The notes under the pieces are model-generated. The model saw only the letters and a list, made by a program, of their open reading frames with translations, did not search any database and was not told where the DNA came from. 64,000 nucleotides of DNA from Pseudomonadales bacterium (GTDB taxonomy: Bacteria > Pseudomonadota > Gammaproteobacteria > Pseudomonadales > Ketobacteraceae), in assembly GCA_020062665.1 (NCBI GenBank), contig JAGUVW010000011.1, forward strand, positions 186,001-250,000, given 5' to 3'. Below, piece after piece: positions 47,441 to 56,730 of the stretch (its first letter is position 1; each line of letters starts with the position of its first letter). Made by a program: the position numbers and the translations under genes.

Positions 47441-48571
47441 TTATGCCACCTGGGTGTAACGCTCCAGGTGAAAGTCCACATTGCCGAACAGCGCGTCGAA
47501 TGCTGTCACCCGCTTGAAGTAATAACCCACATTCAGTTCGTCGGTCATGCCCATGCCGCCGTGTAGCTGGATCGCTTCCTGACCCACTTTGCGGCTGGAT
47601 TTGCCGATCTGCACCTTTGCTGCCGAGATCGCCTTGCGTGCCGCATCGCGGCCTTCGAGCGCACGCAGCGCCGCCATGTAGATCATGGATTTGCTCTGCT
47701 CGTGAGCAATGAACATATCCACCATACGGAACTGCAGCACCTGAAACTTGCCGATCGGCGTGCCGAACTGCTTGCGGGTCTTGCAGTATTCCACCGTGGT
47801 TTTGTACATCACGTCCATCGCGCCCACGGCTTCGGCACAGAGCGCCAGCGTGGCTTCGTCCAGCACGGTTTCCACCGCTTCCAGTGCCGCACCCGCAGTG
47901 CCCAGCAAATTGGCGGCAGACACTTTCACATGGGTAAAGCGGATGTCGGCGGCGCGCAGACCATCCACCGTGGCGTAACCCGTGCGCTCGATTCCGGGCG
48001 CATTGGCGTCCACCAAGAACACACTGATACCGTCAGCGGCATCAACAGCACCAGAAGTGCGCGCGGTCACCAGCAACTTGTCCGCCGCAGCGCCGTTCAG
48101 CACCACGATCTTTTCGCCATTCAATACGTAGTCGCTGCCTGCCGCAGTGGCGGTGGTGCCGACGATAGCGGGATTGTTACGGGCGATGCGCTCGTTGCTG
48201 GCCAGTGCCAACTGCAGCTCGCCCTGGATCACGGCAGACAGCAGGGTTTCCTTCTGCTGCGCGCTACCCAGCAGCTCGATCAGACGGCCACCCAGAATCA
48301 GCGTGGGAATCAGCGGCTCCACCACCATGGCTTTGCCGAACTGTTCGTGCATCAGCATCAGATCAACCGTGCTGCCACCAAAACCACCGTTGTCGGCCGA
48401 AAACGGCACGCTCAGCCAGCCCAGTTCCGCATAGGTTTTCCAGTTGTCGCGGCTGAAACCCAGCTCGGATTTCGCCAGTTTGCGCCGCACTTCGAAGTCG
48501 TAATCGTTCTTCAGGAATTTGCCGATGGAATCCACCAGCATCTGCTGCTCTTCGCTCAGATCGAAATTCAT
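47441..48571 (-). CDS. Acyl-CoA dehydrogenase (smaller member of a pair)
   Basis: 376 residues of the ACAD fold (NFDLSEEQQMLVDSIGKFL start; CKTRKQFGTPIGKFQVLQFRMVDM helix; QLHGGMGMTDELNVGYYFKRVTAF near the C-terminus). It lies 13 bp after the larger ACAD gene, a layout typical of pimeloyl-CoA-type or steroid/FadE heteromeric dehydrogenases in which the two subunits differ. FAD-dependent oxidation of an acyl- or cyclic acyl-CoA is expected; the substrate is unknown. Confidence 0.9.
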   Translation of the reverse strand: MNFDLSEEQQMLVDSIGKFLKNDYDFEVRRKLAKSELGFSRDNWKTYAELGWLSVPFSADNGGFGGSTVDLMLMHEQFGKAMVVEPLIPTLILGGRLIELLGSAQQKETLLSAVIQGELQLALASNERIARNNPAIVGTTATAAGSDYVLNGEKIVVLNGAAADKLLVTARTSGAVDAADGISVFLVDANAPGIERTGYATVDGLRAADIRFTHVKVSAANLLGTAGAALEAVETVLDEATLALCAEAVGAMDVMYKTTVEYCKTRKQFGTPIGKFQVLQFRMVDMFIAHEQSKSMIYMAALRALEGRDAARKAISAAKVQIGKSSRKVGQEAIQLHGGMGMTDELNVGYYFKRVTAFDALFGNVDFHLERYTQVA

Positions 48572-48583
48572 GATCGCCTCCCC

Positions 48584-49789
48584 TTACAATCCCAGAACCA
48601 TTTTCGCGATGATGCCGCGCTGAACTTCGTTGGAACCGCCGTAAATGGTGGTCGCGCGAGTGTTCAGATAGCGGGGCATGGCGGTGAGCGCGTATTCCGG
48701 GCCCACAAACGGCAAATTGGCGCCGGGCTGGATCGCGTCCACCTGTTGCGGCAGGCCATACACGCCCACCGCTTCAATCGCCAGCTCGGTGATCCGCTGA
48801 CTCAGTTCGGTGCCGAGGATTTTGGTCATGGATGCCAGAGCGCCGGGGCTCTGGCCGCTGCCGAGTGCTGCTTTGATACGATTCTCGGTGAATTCCAGCG
48901 CGGTGACTTCGATTTCCACTTCCGCCACCTTGCGCATGAACGTCTTGTCATCCGCCAGACGGCCACCGAAAGAACCGAATTCCTGCGCCGCGATTTCCTT
49001 CACTTTTTCCAGACCGTGGAAGAGCGCCGGAGCATACTCCTGACCGCCACGTTCAAACATCAGCAGATATTTCGCCACCGTCCAGCCATCGTTTTCCTTG
49101 CCGACCACATTGGCTTTGGGCACCCGCACATTGTCGAAGAACACAGTGTTCTGCTCGCGCACCAGGTCGAGGCCGATAATCGGCTCCACGGTGATGCCCG
49201 GCGTGTTCATGTCGATCAGCAGGAAGGTGATGCCTTCCTGGGGTTTGCAATTCTTGTTGGTGCGCACCAGACAGAAAATCTTGTTGGCGTAATGCGCGTA
49301 GGTGGTCCAGATCTTGGTGCCGTTGACGATGTAGTGGTCGCCATCGGATTCAGCAAACGTCTGCAGGGAGGCGAGATCGGAACCGGCGCCCGGTTCGGAG
49401 TAGCCCTGACACCAGAAATCTTCGCCGGACAGAATGCGCGGCAGGTAATAATCCTTCTGCTCCTGGGTGCCGCAGCCGATGATGCAGGGCCCGCACATGT
49501 GCAACCCCATGGGAATCATCGCGGGAGCATCGGCCTGCAGGGACTCTTCGGCGAAGATGGCACGCTGCACCACATCCCAGCCGGTGCCACCGAATTTCTT
49601 CGGCCAGTGGGGGGCGGCCCAGCCTTTCTTGTGCAGGATTTTCTGCCAGGCCATGCTGCGCTCCACATCGTGGAAAACGCTGGTGGCCAGGCGGCCCGCT
49701 TCACGCAGATCGGCGGTCAGGTTGTCGGCAAGGAACGCGCGCACTTCGTCGCGGAATTGCCGGTATTCCGGCTTCACGGTCAGGTCCAT
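48584..49789 (-). CDS. Acyl-CoA dehydrogenase (larger member of a pair)
   Basis: 401 residues from the ATG at 49789, behind AGAGGAAAA. Flavin and substrate blocks include QGYSEPGAGSDLASLQT, YIVNGTKIWTTYAHYA and the C-terminal TTIYGGSNEVQRGIIAKMVLGL. At the position where MCAD has its catalytic Glu (YEGT) this protein has Gly (YGGS), so the base lies elsewhere, as in isovaleryl-CoA or heteromeric types. Probably forms a complex with the product of the downstream gene. Confidence 0.92.
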   Translation of the reverse strand: MDLTVKPEYRQFRDEVRAFLADNLTADLREAGRLATSVFHDVERSMAWQKILHKKGWAAPHWPKKFGGTGWDVVQRAIFAEESLQADAPAMIPMGLHMCGPCIIGCGTQEQKDYYLPRILSGEDFWCQGYSEPGAGSDLASLQTFAESDGDHYIVNGTKIWTTYAHYANKIFCLVRTNKNCKPQEGITFLLIDMNTPGITVEPIIGLDLVREQNTVFFDNVRVPKANVVGKENDGWTVAKYLLMFERGGQEYAPALFHGLEKVKEIAAQEFGSFGGRLADDKTFMRKVAEVEIEVTALEFTENRIKAALGSGQSPGALASMTKILGTELSQRITELAIEAVGVYGLPQQVDAIQPGANLPFVGPEYALTAMPRYLNTRATTIYGGSNEVQRGIIAKMVLGL

Positions 49790-49861
49790 AAAGGCTTTTC
49801 CTCTGCAGAATCCCAATGTCCGATGGAACTTTCGTTATTCAAATCAGGGATGTGCGGCCAC

Positions 49862-49887
49862 AAAAAAGCCGGGCGCAAACCCGGCTT
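49862..49887 (-). terminator. Rho-independent terminator (minus strand)
   Basis: Stem AAGCCGGG/CCCGGCTT read on the minus strand, ending in six T. It terminates the TPR-like gene whose stop is at 49928 and precedes the acyl-CoA dehydrogenase operon. Confidence 0.85.
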
Positions 49888-49927
49888 GTATTGTGCATTG
49901 GCACGACTGATCAGTCGATGGCAAAAA

Positions 49928-50782
49928 CTATCTTTGCAGGGCCTTGATCAGGCGAGTCATCGCGGTGGAAATCTCCTTCGCGCCCGCTTCATCGTAGGCG
50001 ACGCGCATCCAGTCATCACCGGAGACGGGATGACGGATCACGCAGCTATCCACGGCTTTGCTGCAGCGGTACGTCACAAACGGACTCACACCAAGGGCAT
50101 TGAGTCTGTCGGTGGATAGCTCGGCATGACCACCGGCGCTGGGCGTCATCTGGGTACGGCTCACCACGATGTCAGTACTGCCCGCCAGGGATACGCTGTA
50201 GCTTTCCCGCGCCGACAGATCCGGGTTCTTCACCTTGCCTTCCAGATAGACGTAGGACTTCAACAGGCTGTTCACGTGCATCACCAGGGCATCCTGCAGA
50301 TTGGCGGACAGGAACAGCTTGCGCACTTTGTCGTCGTAAGCCTTGCCTTCGCTGTCGCCGGCTTCCAGGCCGATGGCTTTCAGATCCTGCCGGTCGCGGG
50401 CAGCAGCGACATCCTTGCGGCTGTCCAGCTGCTCCTCGATCTGGGTGAGCAGACGCAGGGCATCGTCATAATGCTCGCCTTCGCGCCCCACTTTCGCCAC
50501 ATAGTCGGACAGGTGGGATTGTGCCTTCTCCAGACTGCCTTCCCGCAGCAGCACCTGGCCAAACAGGAAGTAGTAGACCGGCCGCGGCTCGGCCTTCAGT
50601 GGCTCCACCCGCTCCAGGTAGAGCCGGGCGCCTTCAAAATCCTGCTGGGCGATCTTTTCTTCCGCCGCCAGCACCAGACGATCGGCTTCGATCTCGGCCG
50701 GCAACGCCAGCACATACTGGACAGGAACAGCGATGAGGCATGCAAGCGCGGTTGCACGCAAAAAATGTCGGGGCGTCTTCAT
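49928..50782 (-). CDS. Periplasmic TPR-like hypothetical protein
   Basis: 284 residues from the ATG at 50782; the longer frame to 50902 lacks a signal sequence. The start MKTPRHFLRATALACLIAVPVQYVLALPA is a Sec signal. Residues ~30-130 look like TPR helices (EEKIAQQDFEGARLYLERV, LREGSLEKAQSHLSDYV). The C-terminal half is beta-rich with two Cys (TYRCSKAVDSCVIRH). I do not recognise a family. Confidence 0.7.
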   Translation of the reverse strand: MKTPRHFLRATALACLIAVPVQYVLALPAEIEADRLVLAAEEKIAQQDFEGARLYLERVEPLKAEPRPVYYFLFGQVLLREGSLEKAQSHLSDYVAKVGREGEHYDDALRLLTQIEEQLDSRKDVAAARDRQDLKAIGLEAGDSEGKAYDDKVRKLFLSANLQDALVMHVNSLLKSYVYLEGKVKNPDLSARESYSVSLAGSTDIVVSRTQMTPSAGGHAELSTDRLNALGVSPFVTYRCSKAVDSCVIRHPVSGDDWMRVAYDEAGAKEISTAMTRLIKALQR

Positions 50783-50898
50783 AAACTCGTATCGATCAGG
50801 GACAGCCGCAGGGCGGTCGGATGGGTGATTGGCTGGATTTTGACAACTGACCCCAGCCCGCGCAAGTGACGGGCCAGGGAGGATGGCGGAACTGTGAT

Positions 50899-51258
50899 TC
50901 ACTCCAGCCTGAAGGTGAAGTACTGGGTCAGGCCTTCGATCAGATCGAGCAGCTCAGTGGGGGCATCGATCAGCTTGAAGCCGGTATCGAAGCAATCCGG
51001 GCTGACATCCGGCCGACACCAGCAACTGAGCGCATCGAAGTCGATGTTGCGGGCGCCCTCGATCTCACGCGGCAGCTTGATCCGAAACTGGAACACGCTG
51101 TGCGTCAGCAGCGGAATATGGCTCACCAGCCGCATGCCCTCGGTCGATATGTTCACGATGTAACCGATCGGCTTGCCTGTCTTGCGGTTGTACACACTGA
51201 GGTAGTAGCGCAAGTGGTGGCGTTTGATGACTCGCTTTTCTTTGATTTTCTTTTCCAT
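50899..51258 (-). CDS. PilZ domain protein
   Basis: 119 residues from the ATG at 51258, behind GGGGATT. The PilZ layout is present with RVIKRHHLRYYL (basic arm) and the N-x-S-x-x-G motif YIVNISTEGMRL. PilZ proteins bind cyclic di-GMP and act on partners in motility, exopolysaccharide or virulence. The missing second Arg in a canonical RxxxR position (RHHLR) is unremarkable. The frame extends upstream to 51474 but that part is not coding-like. No partner is adjacent. Confidence 0.85.
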   Translation of the reverse strand: MEKKIKEKRVIKRHHLRYYLSVYNRKTGKPIGYIVNISTEGMRLVSHIPLLTHSVFQFRIKLPREIEGARNIDFDALSCWCRPDVSPDCFDTGFKLIDAPTELLDLIEGLTQYFTFRLE

Positions 51259-51530
51259 AATCCCCGGTCGCGCAAAGTGAGGGCCAAGGGCCATTGCAAA
51301 TACTGTATCGAATCGTTTTTTAAGTTTAGTGCCTCCCGCCGTGACCACAACCGGGTTACTCATTTTTTTCCGGCGCGCTACGGACTGTTTGCTTTTTGTT
51401 CGACAAGCAAAATATTTTAGTGAAATCGGGTAAGCTGATGAAAATACTGAAGCGACTCGCCACACTTGAGCCATAATTAGCGGCGTGAGACAGTATGTGC
51501 GTTTTTGCAGGAGGGCGACGTTTCACCTTT

Positions 51531-53654
51531 ATGATATTCAACAAACTGTTTCTGCTGTGCTTTTTGCTGTTCCTGATCCCGGCCCAACTGCACGCGACAA
51601 CCTCCAACTTCCTGACCTCCGAAAAGGAAAAACAGTGGGCCTCCCAGCGAGACGCCTACCGCAAAACCCTGCAGCTGCTGTCCAAGGGCGATCGTGCCCG
51701 CTTTCGCGCCGAAGCTGACAAGCTCAAGGACTACGCACTCTATCCCGATCTGATATACCGGGAGTATTCCCGCTATATCGGGGCCATCACCAAGTCCGAG
51801 GTGGATGGCTTCATCCGGGACTACGGAGACTCAGTGCTGGCCACCCGCCTGCGCCAGCAATGGATCCAGATCCTGGCCGACAGAAAAGACTGGAAAACCT
51901 ACCTGCAGGAATACCGCCCCGGCCAGTACAGCGCCAAATACGACTGTTATTACTACTGGGCCCACTATCAGGTTGGCAGCCGCGACGAAGCCTTTGCCGG
52001 CGCCCGCAAGCTGTGGCTGGTAGGCAAATCCCAGGACAACGCCTGCAATCCCCTGTTCGGCGTGTGGACCACCTCCAACAAGATCGACGGGCCTCTGGCC
52101 TGGGAACGGATGGCGCTGGCCATGGATGCCGGCCAAACCCAGTTAGCCACTCATCTGGAAACCTATTTGCCTGCCAGCCAGAAACCCATCGCCCGGGAAT
52201 GGCGCGAGGTCTACCGCGATCCCACGCGACTGAAAGACCTGAATCGCTATCGCGCCTGGGGCAACCAGGCCAAGCCTTTGGTCAAAACCGGTCTGTCGCG
52301 ACTGGTGCGCAAGAACGCCAATATGGCCCTGCAACTGTGGCCCCGCTATGAGCAGACCTTTGCCTTCAATCCGGATGAAAAGAGCGTCATTCTGAAGGAA
52401 CTGGCCTTTGTGGTCGGTGCCAACTACGCGGACAACGCGGACTACTGGCTGGCCCAGGCACTCCAGCACGAGACCAATGCCTCCCTGGCTCCCCTGGCCG
52501 TACGCAATTCCCTGCGCAAGAAGGACTGGACGCGGGTTCGCGCCCTGCTGGCCCTGGTGGAGGAATCCCCCACCGACGAGGCCGAATGGCGTTACTGGGC
52601 AGCCCGCTCCACGGAAAACGTACCGGCCCTGCGTAACACCACAAAAGGCCCTGTCCGGACACAACAGCGCTCACTGGATCTTGTGGGCCAACAGCAGGCA
52701 TTCCTCGCTGCCCTGTATGACCGCAACGAGTTCTTTACCCTGCTGCCGGATTCCATCGTGCAGGCCCGTTTCGGCGACACCCACCCGCTGACCACCTACC
52801 GATCACTGGCAGACGAACGTCACTACTACGGATTTGTATCGGCCGAACGACTGGGGCGCCCCCTGAACCTGCGGGCGGTCACCACCCAGGTTAGCGAGGA
52901 AATGCTGCGTTACGTGGCCCAGCGCCCCGGCGTGCAGCGTGCGCGCGAACTGTACCTGCTGGATGAAATCTACCCCTCGCGTCTGGAGTGGCATCACACC
53001 ATCAACCGGATGAACGAACAGGAACGGGGCGCCGCTGCCTACCTGGCCTACATCTGGGACTGGAACAACCAGGCCATCCTGGCCGCCGCCCGCTCCAGCG
53101 CCTATGACAATCTGGATATCCGCTTCCCGGTAATCTTCAAGGATATCGTGATGCGCAACGCCCGGCAGTACGACGTGGATCCAGACTGGGTCTACGCCGT
53201 GATCCGGCAGGAAAGCGCCTTTCTGCACAATGCGCGCTCACCCGTCGGTGCCCAAGGCATGATGCAGATCATGCCCGCCACCGGCAAACTGCTGGCCCGG
53301 CAGATGAAGATTCCAGCGCCCACACCCAGGGATCTGGCCACGCCAGAAACCAACATCCGCATGGGCGTGTTCTATCTGTCGGATCTGTTGAAGCAGTTCA
53401 ACGGCAACATGATTCTGGCCACTGCGTCCTACAATGCTGGGCCACACCGGGCGAAAGCCTGGCAGCCCAAGTACGGCGCGATGGAGGGTGACATCTGGGT
53501 AGACACCATTCCCTTCAAGGAAACCCGGGAATACGTGAAGAACATCCTGGCCTACCAGGCCATCTACAGGCATCACCTCGGAATCCCCGTAAGCCTGAAT
53601 CAGGCGATCGCTTCGATCCCGCCCCGCCAGACCACGGCCACCGCCCAGCGCTGA
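51531..53654 (+). CDS. slt: Soluble lytic murein transglycosylase
   Basis: 707 residues from the ATG at 51531, which begins a signal peptide (MIFNKLFLLCFLLFLIPAQLHA). The long alpha-superhelical U and L domains fill ~30-530. The catalytic SLT domain near the C-terminus has the Glu in VIRQESAFLHNARSPVGAQGMMQIMP. It cleaves peptidoglycan with formation of 1,6-anhydromuropeptides. The AGGAGGG site is 17 bp away, so a GTG at ~51495 upstream cannot be excluded. Confidence 0.92.
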   Translation: MIFNKLFLLCFLLFLIPAQLHATTSNFLTSEKEKQWASQRDAYRKTLQLLSKGDRARFRAEADKLKDYALYPDLIYREYSRYIGAITKSEVDGFIRDYGDSVLATRLRQQWIQILADRKDWKTYLQEYRPGQYSAKYDCYYYWAHYQVGSRDEAFAGARKLWLVGKSQDNACNPLFGVWTTSNKIDGPLAWERMALAMDAGQTQLATHLETYLPASQKPIAREWREVYRDPTRLKDLNRYRAWGNQAKPLVKTGLSRLVRKNANMALQLWPRYEQTFAFNPDEKSVILKELAFVVGANYADNADYWLAQALQHETNASLAPLAVRNSLRKKDWTRVRALLALVEESPTDEAEWRYWAARSTENVPALRNTTKGPVRTQQRSLDLVGQQQAFLAALYDRNEFFTLLPDSIVQARFGDTHPLTTYRSLADERHYYGFVSAERLGRPLNLRAVTTQVSEEMLRYVAQRPGVQRARELYLLDEIYPSRLEWHHTINRMNEQERGAAAYLAYIWDWNNQAILAAARSSAYDNLDIRFPVIFKDIVMRNARQYDVDPDWVYAVIRQESAFLHNARSPVGAQGMMQIMPATGKLLARQMKIPAPTPRDLATPETNIRMGVFYLSDLLKQFNGNMILATASYNAGPHRAKAWQPKYGAMEGDIWVDTIPFKETREYVKNILAYQAIYRHHLGIPVSLNQAIASIPPRQTTATAQR

Positions 53655-53665
53655 TCCAGGCTTGT

Positions 53666-53698
53666 CCCACACCTGTCTGTTGCGGCAGGTGTGGGTTT
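53666..53698 (+). terminator. Rho-independent terminator after slt
   Basis: Perfect 10-bp stem CCCACACCTG/CAGGTGTGGG with a 10-nt loop, followed by TTT. The T-run is short, so strength is moderate. Confidence 0.7.
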
Positions 53699-53735
53699 CA
53701 TCACCGCATTTCCCACGGCCGAACGCACTACGCCA

Positions 53736-55001
53736 TCAGGCGCGAAACACCCGTTTGCAGCGTTTGGAAACCGACGCCAGCAGTAACGCCAGGCGCGGAA
53801 TGTGCGACCCCAGCACCGGGTTCCCCGACGTCAGCAGCGACACTGCAATCATGCGCTCAGGGTCGGCCCAGCAGAAATTGTTGGTCAGCCCCAGATGCCC
53901 ATAGGCATGCGGCGTGGCCGGGCCGAACAGGCCCACCGGATAATTCCCCAGCATCATCCCGGCGCTGTAACGCATGGGCGCCAGCAGCATGCTGTCCAGC
54001 TCGGTGGCGTTCACTTCCCGCACCGCGCGCTCGATGGTCATCGGCTGGAAAATGCGCTTGCCTTCGAACTCACCGCCATTGAGCAGACACTGGAAGAAGC
54101 GCGAGCACTCCTCTGCCGTCGCTACGATATTGCCCGCCGGAATAATCTGCTGATAGAACCGCGGATCGTTGGACAGATCGATGGCGGTCGCCAGCTCGGC
54201 CCCCAGAATCCGCTTGATGAACTGCCGCACTGGAAACACGATGGGCAAACCGGTCAGATAGTTGCGGGCGATTTGCGGATACGCTGCATCCGGCGCGCCG
54301 TAGTTGAAATATTTGAAGCCCATGGGCTCCTGCACATTCACCCGCAGAAACTCGCGAATATCCTGCCCGGTAACGCGCTGCACCAGCTCACCGAGCACAT
54401 ACCCGCCGGTGAGCGCGTGATAAGCCAGCTCGCGTCCGTGCAGATTGGTGGGCTCGGCTCTGTAGATCAGATTCATGATGGCGTTGTGGTCAAACAACAC
54501 CTCCGGGTCGATATCCTTGAAGGTGGCGATGCCCGCACGGTGCGCCAGAATCTGCTGGATGGTAATGCGCTTCTTGCCGTTGGCGGCGAATTCCGGAATG
54601 TAAAAACTCACCGGATTGAGCAGGTTGATCTGGTTACGCTCTTCCAGCAGATGAATCAGCATCGCCGTGATCGCTTTCGACGCCGAGAACAGGCAGAACG
54701 GTGTATTAGGCGACGCCACCACCCTGCCATCGATATCACCGGGGCCATTGCCGCGCACGTGGCCGATGGAACGGTTCAGCAGAATTTCACCATGACGGCG
54801 GATGCAGATCGACAGCGCGGGATAGGCACCTGTGCGATACAGCGCCAACACGTTATTCCAGATCACATCCTTGTCCCGCTCGGTGAGGCCCAGCCACTCC
54901 GGGTTGACCTCGTTGTCTGCAATGCCGATCACATCGTCGATGGAATCCGGCACTGCGATATTGTTCTCGATACTTGCCAAGGGATTGAGCGAGATAGCCA
55001 T
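53736..55001 (-). CDS. Serine hydrolase of the beta-lactamase/EstB-like family
   Basis: 421 residues from the ATG at 55001; no signal peptide, so probably cytoplasmic or membrane-peripheral. The SxxK motif is FSASK; YHALTGGYVLGEL holds the Tyr-x-x motif; and AYGHLGLTNNFCW ends the catalytic set. This is a penicillin-binding-protein-like esterase or class C-type hydrolase; many relatives are esterases rather than true beta-lactamases. Substrate unknown. Confidence 0.85.
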   Translation of the reverse strand: MAISLNPLASIENNIAVPDSIDDVIGIADNEVNPEWLGLTERDKDVIWNNVLALYRTGAYPALSICIRRHGEILLNRSIGHVRGNGPGDIDGRVVASPNTPFCLFSASKAITAMLIHLLEERNQINLLNPVSFYIPEFAANGKKRITIQQILAHRAGIATFKDIDPEVLFDHNAIMNLIYRAEPTNLHGRELAYHALTGGYVLGELVQRVTGQDIREFLRVNVQEPMGFKYFNYGAPDAAYPQIARNYLTGLPIVFPVRQFIKRILGAELATAIDLSNDPRFYQQIIPAGNIVATAEECSRFFQCLLNGGEFEGKRIFQPMTIERAVREVNATELDSMLLAPMRYSAGMMLGNYPVGLFGPATPHAYGHLGLTNNFCWADPERMIAVSLLTSGNPVLGSHIPRLALLLASVSKRCKRVFRA

Positions 55002-55069
55002 GGTGAACGTGGGTCGCCTGCGCGACTTCCTCCTGCGCGTGCTGATTGAGAGCAGCAATGAATGATCTT

Positions 55070-55143
55070 CGATACAAGTATAGAAAGCGACATCCCGGCA
55101 CGCTTTGATCCAGGTGACTTTGATAGAAAGCGTTGCGATACAA
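55070..55143. repeat. Paired direct-repeat motifs in the serine hydrolase/UbiB intergenic region
   Basis: CGATACAA occurs at 55070-55077 and 55136-55143, and ATAGAAAGCG at 55080-55089 and 55123-55132. The order is reversed in the second pair, giving an outward-inward arrangement. The position between the divergent genes starting at 55001 and 55347 suits operator sites. The rest of the 345-bp gap 55002-55346 has no gene. Confidence 0.45.
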
Positions 55144-55346
55144 AATCTGGCGGATTGTCACCCGCCGGGCCAAGCGCCCTGCGGCGGGGAAAGCCTACGC
55201 AAAAAGCCCCGCACTGTCACTGCTATCACCCGCCGCCGGCTTGCGCATTGCAACAGTGCGCGGGAACCCGTGTACAATAGGCACCGCCGGCTGCGGCCCG
55301 CACTCCATCCTCACGGAAGAACTTTCGCATATTCAAGGTGTTAAAC

Positions 55347-56672
55347 ATGGCATCGAAACCTACCCGTCTCGATCTGTTGGCGCAGGGCATCAAAGGCGCC
55401 TTGCGCATCGGCCAGACTGTCCGCGTTCTGGCACAAACCGGCATCGAATGGCTGCAGGGCGACCGCCCGCCCACACCCAAACTGCTGCGTCAGACCTTCG
55501 AACGCCTGGGCACCACCTACATCAAGCTGGGCCAGTTCATCGCCAGCTCGCCCTCCATCTTCCCCGATGATTACGTGGAAGAATTCCAGCTCTGCCTCGA
55601 TCGCACCACACCCGTACCGTTTCACATCATGAAGCGGGTGATGGAAAAGGAACTGGGCAAATCCCTGGAAGCCGTGTACGCCGAATTCGATCCAGTGCCG
55701 CTGGCCTCCGCCTCCATCGCCCAGGTGTACGCCGCCAAGCTCGTCACCGGCGAAGACGTGGTGGTGAAAGTGCAAAAGCCCGGCGTGGAAGACATCCTGC
55801 TCACCGATCTGAATTTCCTCTACGTGGGTGCCAAGGTGCTGGAATATTTCGTGCCGAACCTGAGCATGGCTTCACTCTCTGCCATCGTCGACGAAATCCA
55901 GAAAGGCATGCTGGCGGAATGTGATTTCTACCAGGAAGCCGGCAACATCGAAGCGTTCCAGAAATTCCTGCGGGAAACCGGCAATGATCAGGCCGCCGCG
56001 CCAAAAGTGTTCAAGCAGGCATCCACCATGCGCGTGCTGACGATGGAACGTTTTTACGGCGTGCCGTTCACCGATCTGGAAAGCATCCAGCACATCGTAG
56101 ACGATCCCGAAGCCGTGCTGATCACCGCCATGAACACCTGGTTCGCCAGCCTGATGTTCTGCGATTCCTTCCACGCCGACGTGCACGCCGGCAACCTGCT
56201 GGTGCTGCGCGACGGCCGCGTCGGCTTCATCGACTTCGGCATCGTCGGCCGCATCCGCCCGCAAACCTGGGAATCCATGTCCAAATTCATCTGGGCGATT
56301 GGGCAGAACGATTACGCGGCGATGGCGGAATCCATGCTGGGCATCGGCATGACCGACCAGGAAGTGGACGTGAAGCGGCTGGAAAAGGATATCGAGAATC
56401 TGTACAGCGCCATGAACAGCGTAATGCCCGAAGTGGATATCCACAGCCCGGATTTCGTGTCGATCAACGAGCACGAAGTGAATCGTGTGATGATGGACCT
56501 GGTGGGCATCGGCAAACGCCACGGCATCCATTTCCCCCGCGAGTTTGCGTTGCTGCTGAAACAACTGCTGTACTTTGATCGCTATGTGCGGCTGCTGGCG
56601 ATTGATTCGAACATCTACTTTGATGACCGGTTGAATATCTCGCCGGAGATGGGCTGGACGTCGATTCATTGA
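55347..56672 (+). CDS. ABC1/UbiB (AarF) family atypical kinase, copy 1
   Basis: 441 residues from the ATG at 55347 behind AAGGTG (a GTG at 55338 is possible). The UbiB-specific KxGQ motif is KLGQ at 60-63; the A-rich loop is ASASIAQVY; the catalytic loop and metal site are HADVHAGNLLV and GFIDFGIVG. UbiB proteins are ATPases needed for ubiquinone synthesis or lipid handling; here there is no C-terminal membrane anchor visible. A second member lies at 58966. Confidence 0.92.
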   Translation: MASKPTRLDLLAQGIKGALRIGQTVRVLAQTGIEWLQGDRPPTPKLLRQTFERLGTTYIKLGQFIASSPSIFPDDYVEEFQLCLDRTTPVPFHIMKRVMEKELGKSLEAVYAEFDPVPLASASIAQVYAAKLVTGEDVVVKVQKPGVEDILLTDLNFLYVGAKVLEYFVPNLSMASLSAIVDEIQKGMLAECDFYQEAGNIEAFQKFLRETGNDQAAAPKVFKQASTMRVLTMERFYGVPFTDLESIQHIVDDPEAVLITAMNTWFASLMFCDSFHADVHAGNLLVLRDGRVGFIDFGIVGRIRPQTWESMSKFIWAIGQNDYAAMAESMLGIGMTDQEVDVKRLEKDIENLYSAMNSVMPEVDIHSPDFVSINEHEVNRVMMDLVGIGKRHGIHFPREFALLLKQLLYFDRYVRLLAIDSNIYFDDRLNISPEMGWTSIH

Positions 56673-56676
56673 CGAC

Positions 56677-56708
56677 AAAAAAGGCGACTACATTGGTCGC
56701 CTTTTTTT
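56677..56708. terminator. Bidirectional terminator after the first UbiB-like gene
   Basis: Stem AAAAAAGGCGAC/GTCGCCTTTTTT with a 7-nt loop; A and T runs on opposite sides let it serve both the plus-strand kinase and the minus-strand epimerase genes. Confidence 0.9.
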
Positions 56709-56730
56709 TGTTCCCCACGCCGATACCGCG

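Noticed and set aside
47702-50119. An 805-codon open frame on the plus strand
   Set aside because: It lies antisense to two clear acyl-CoA dehydrogenases and a signal-peptide protein. Its composition is rich in His, Arg and Gln, as expected of an antisense frame in high-GC codon usage.
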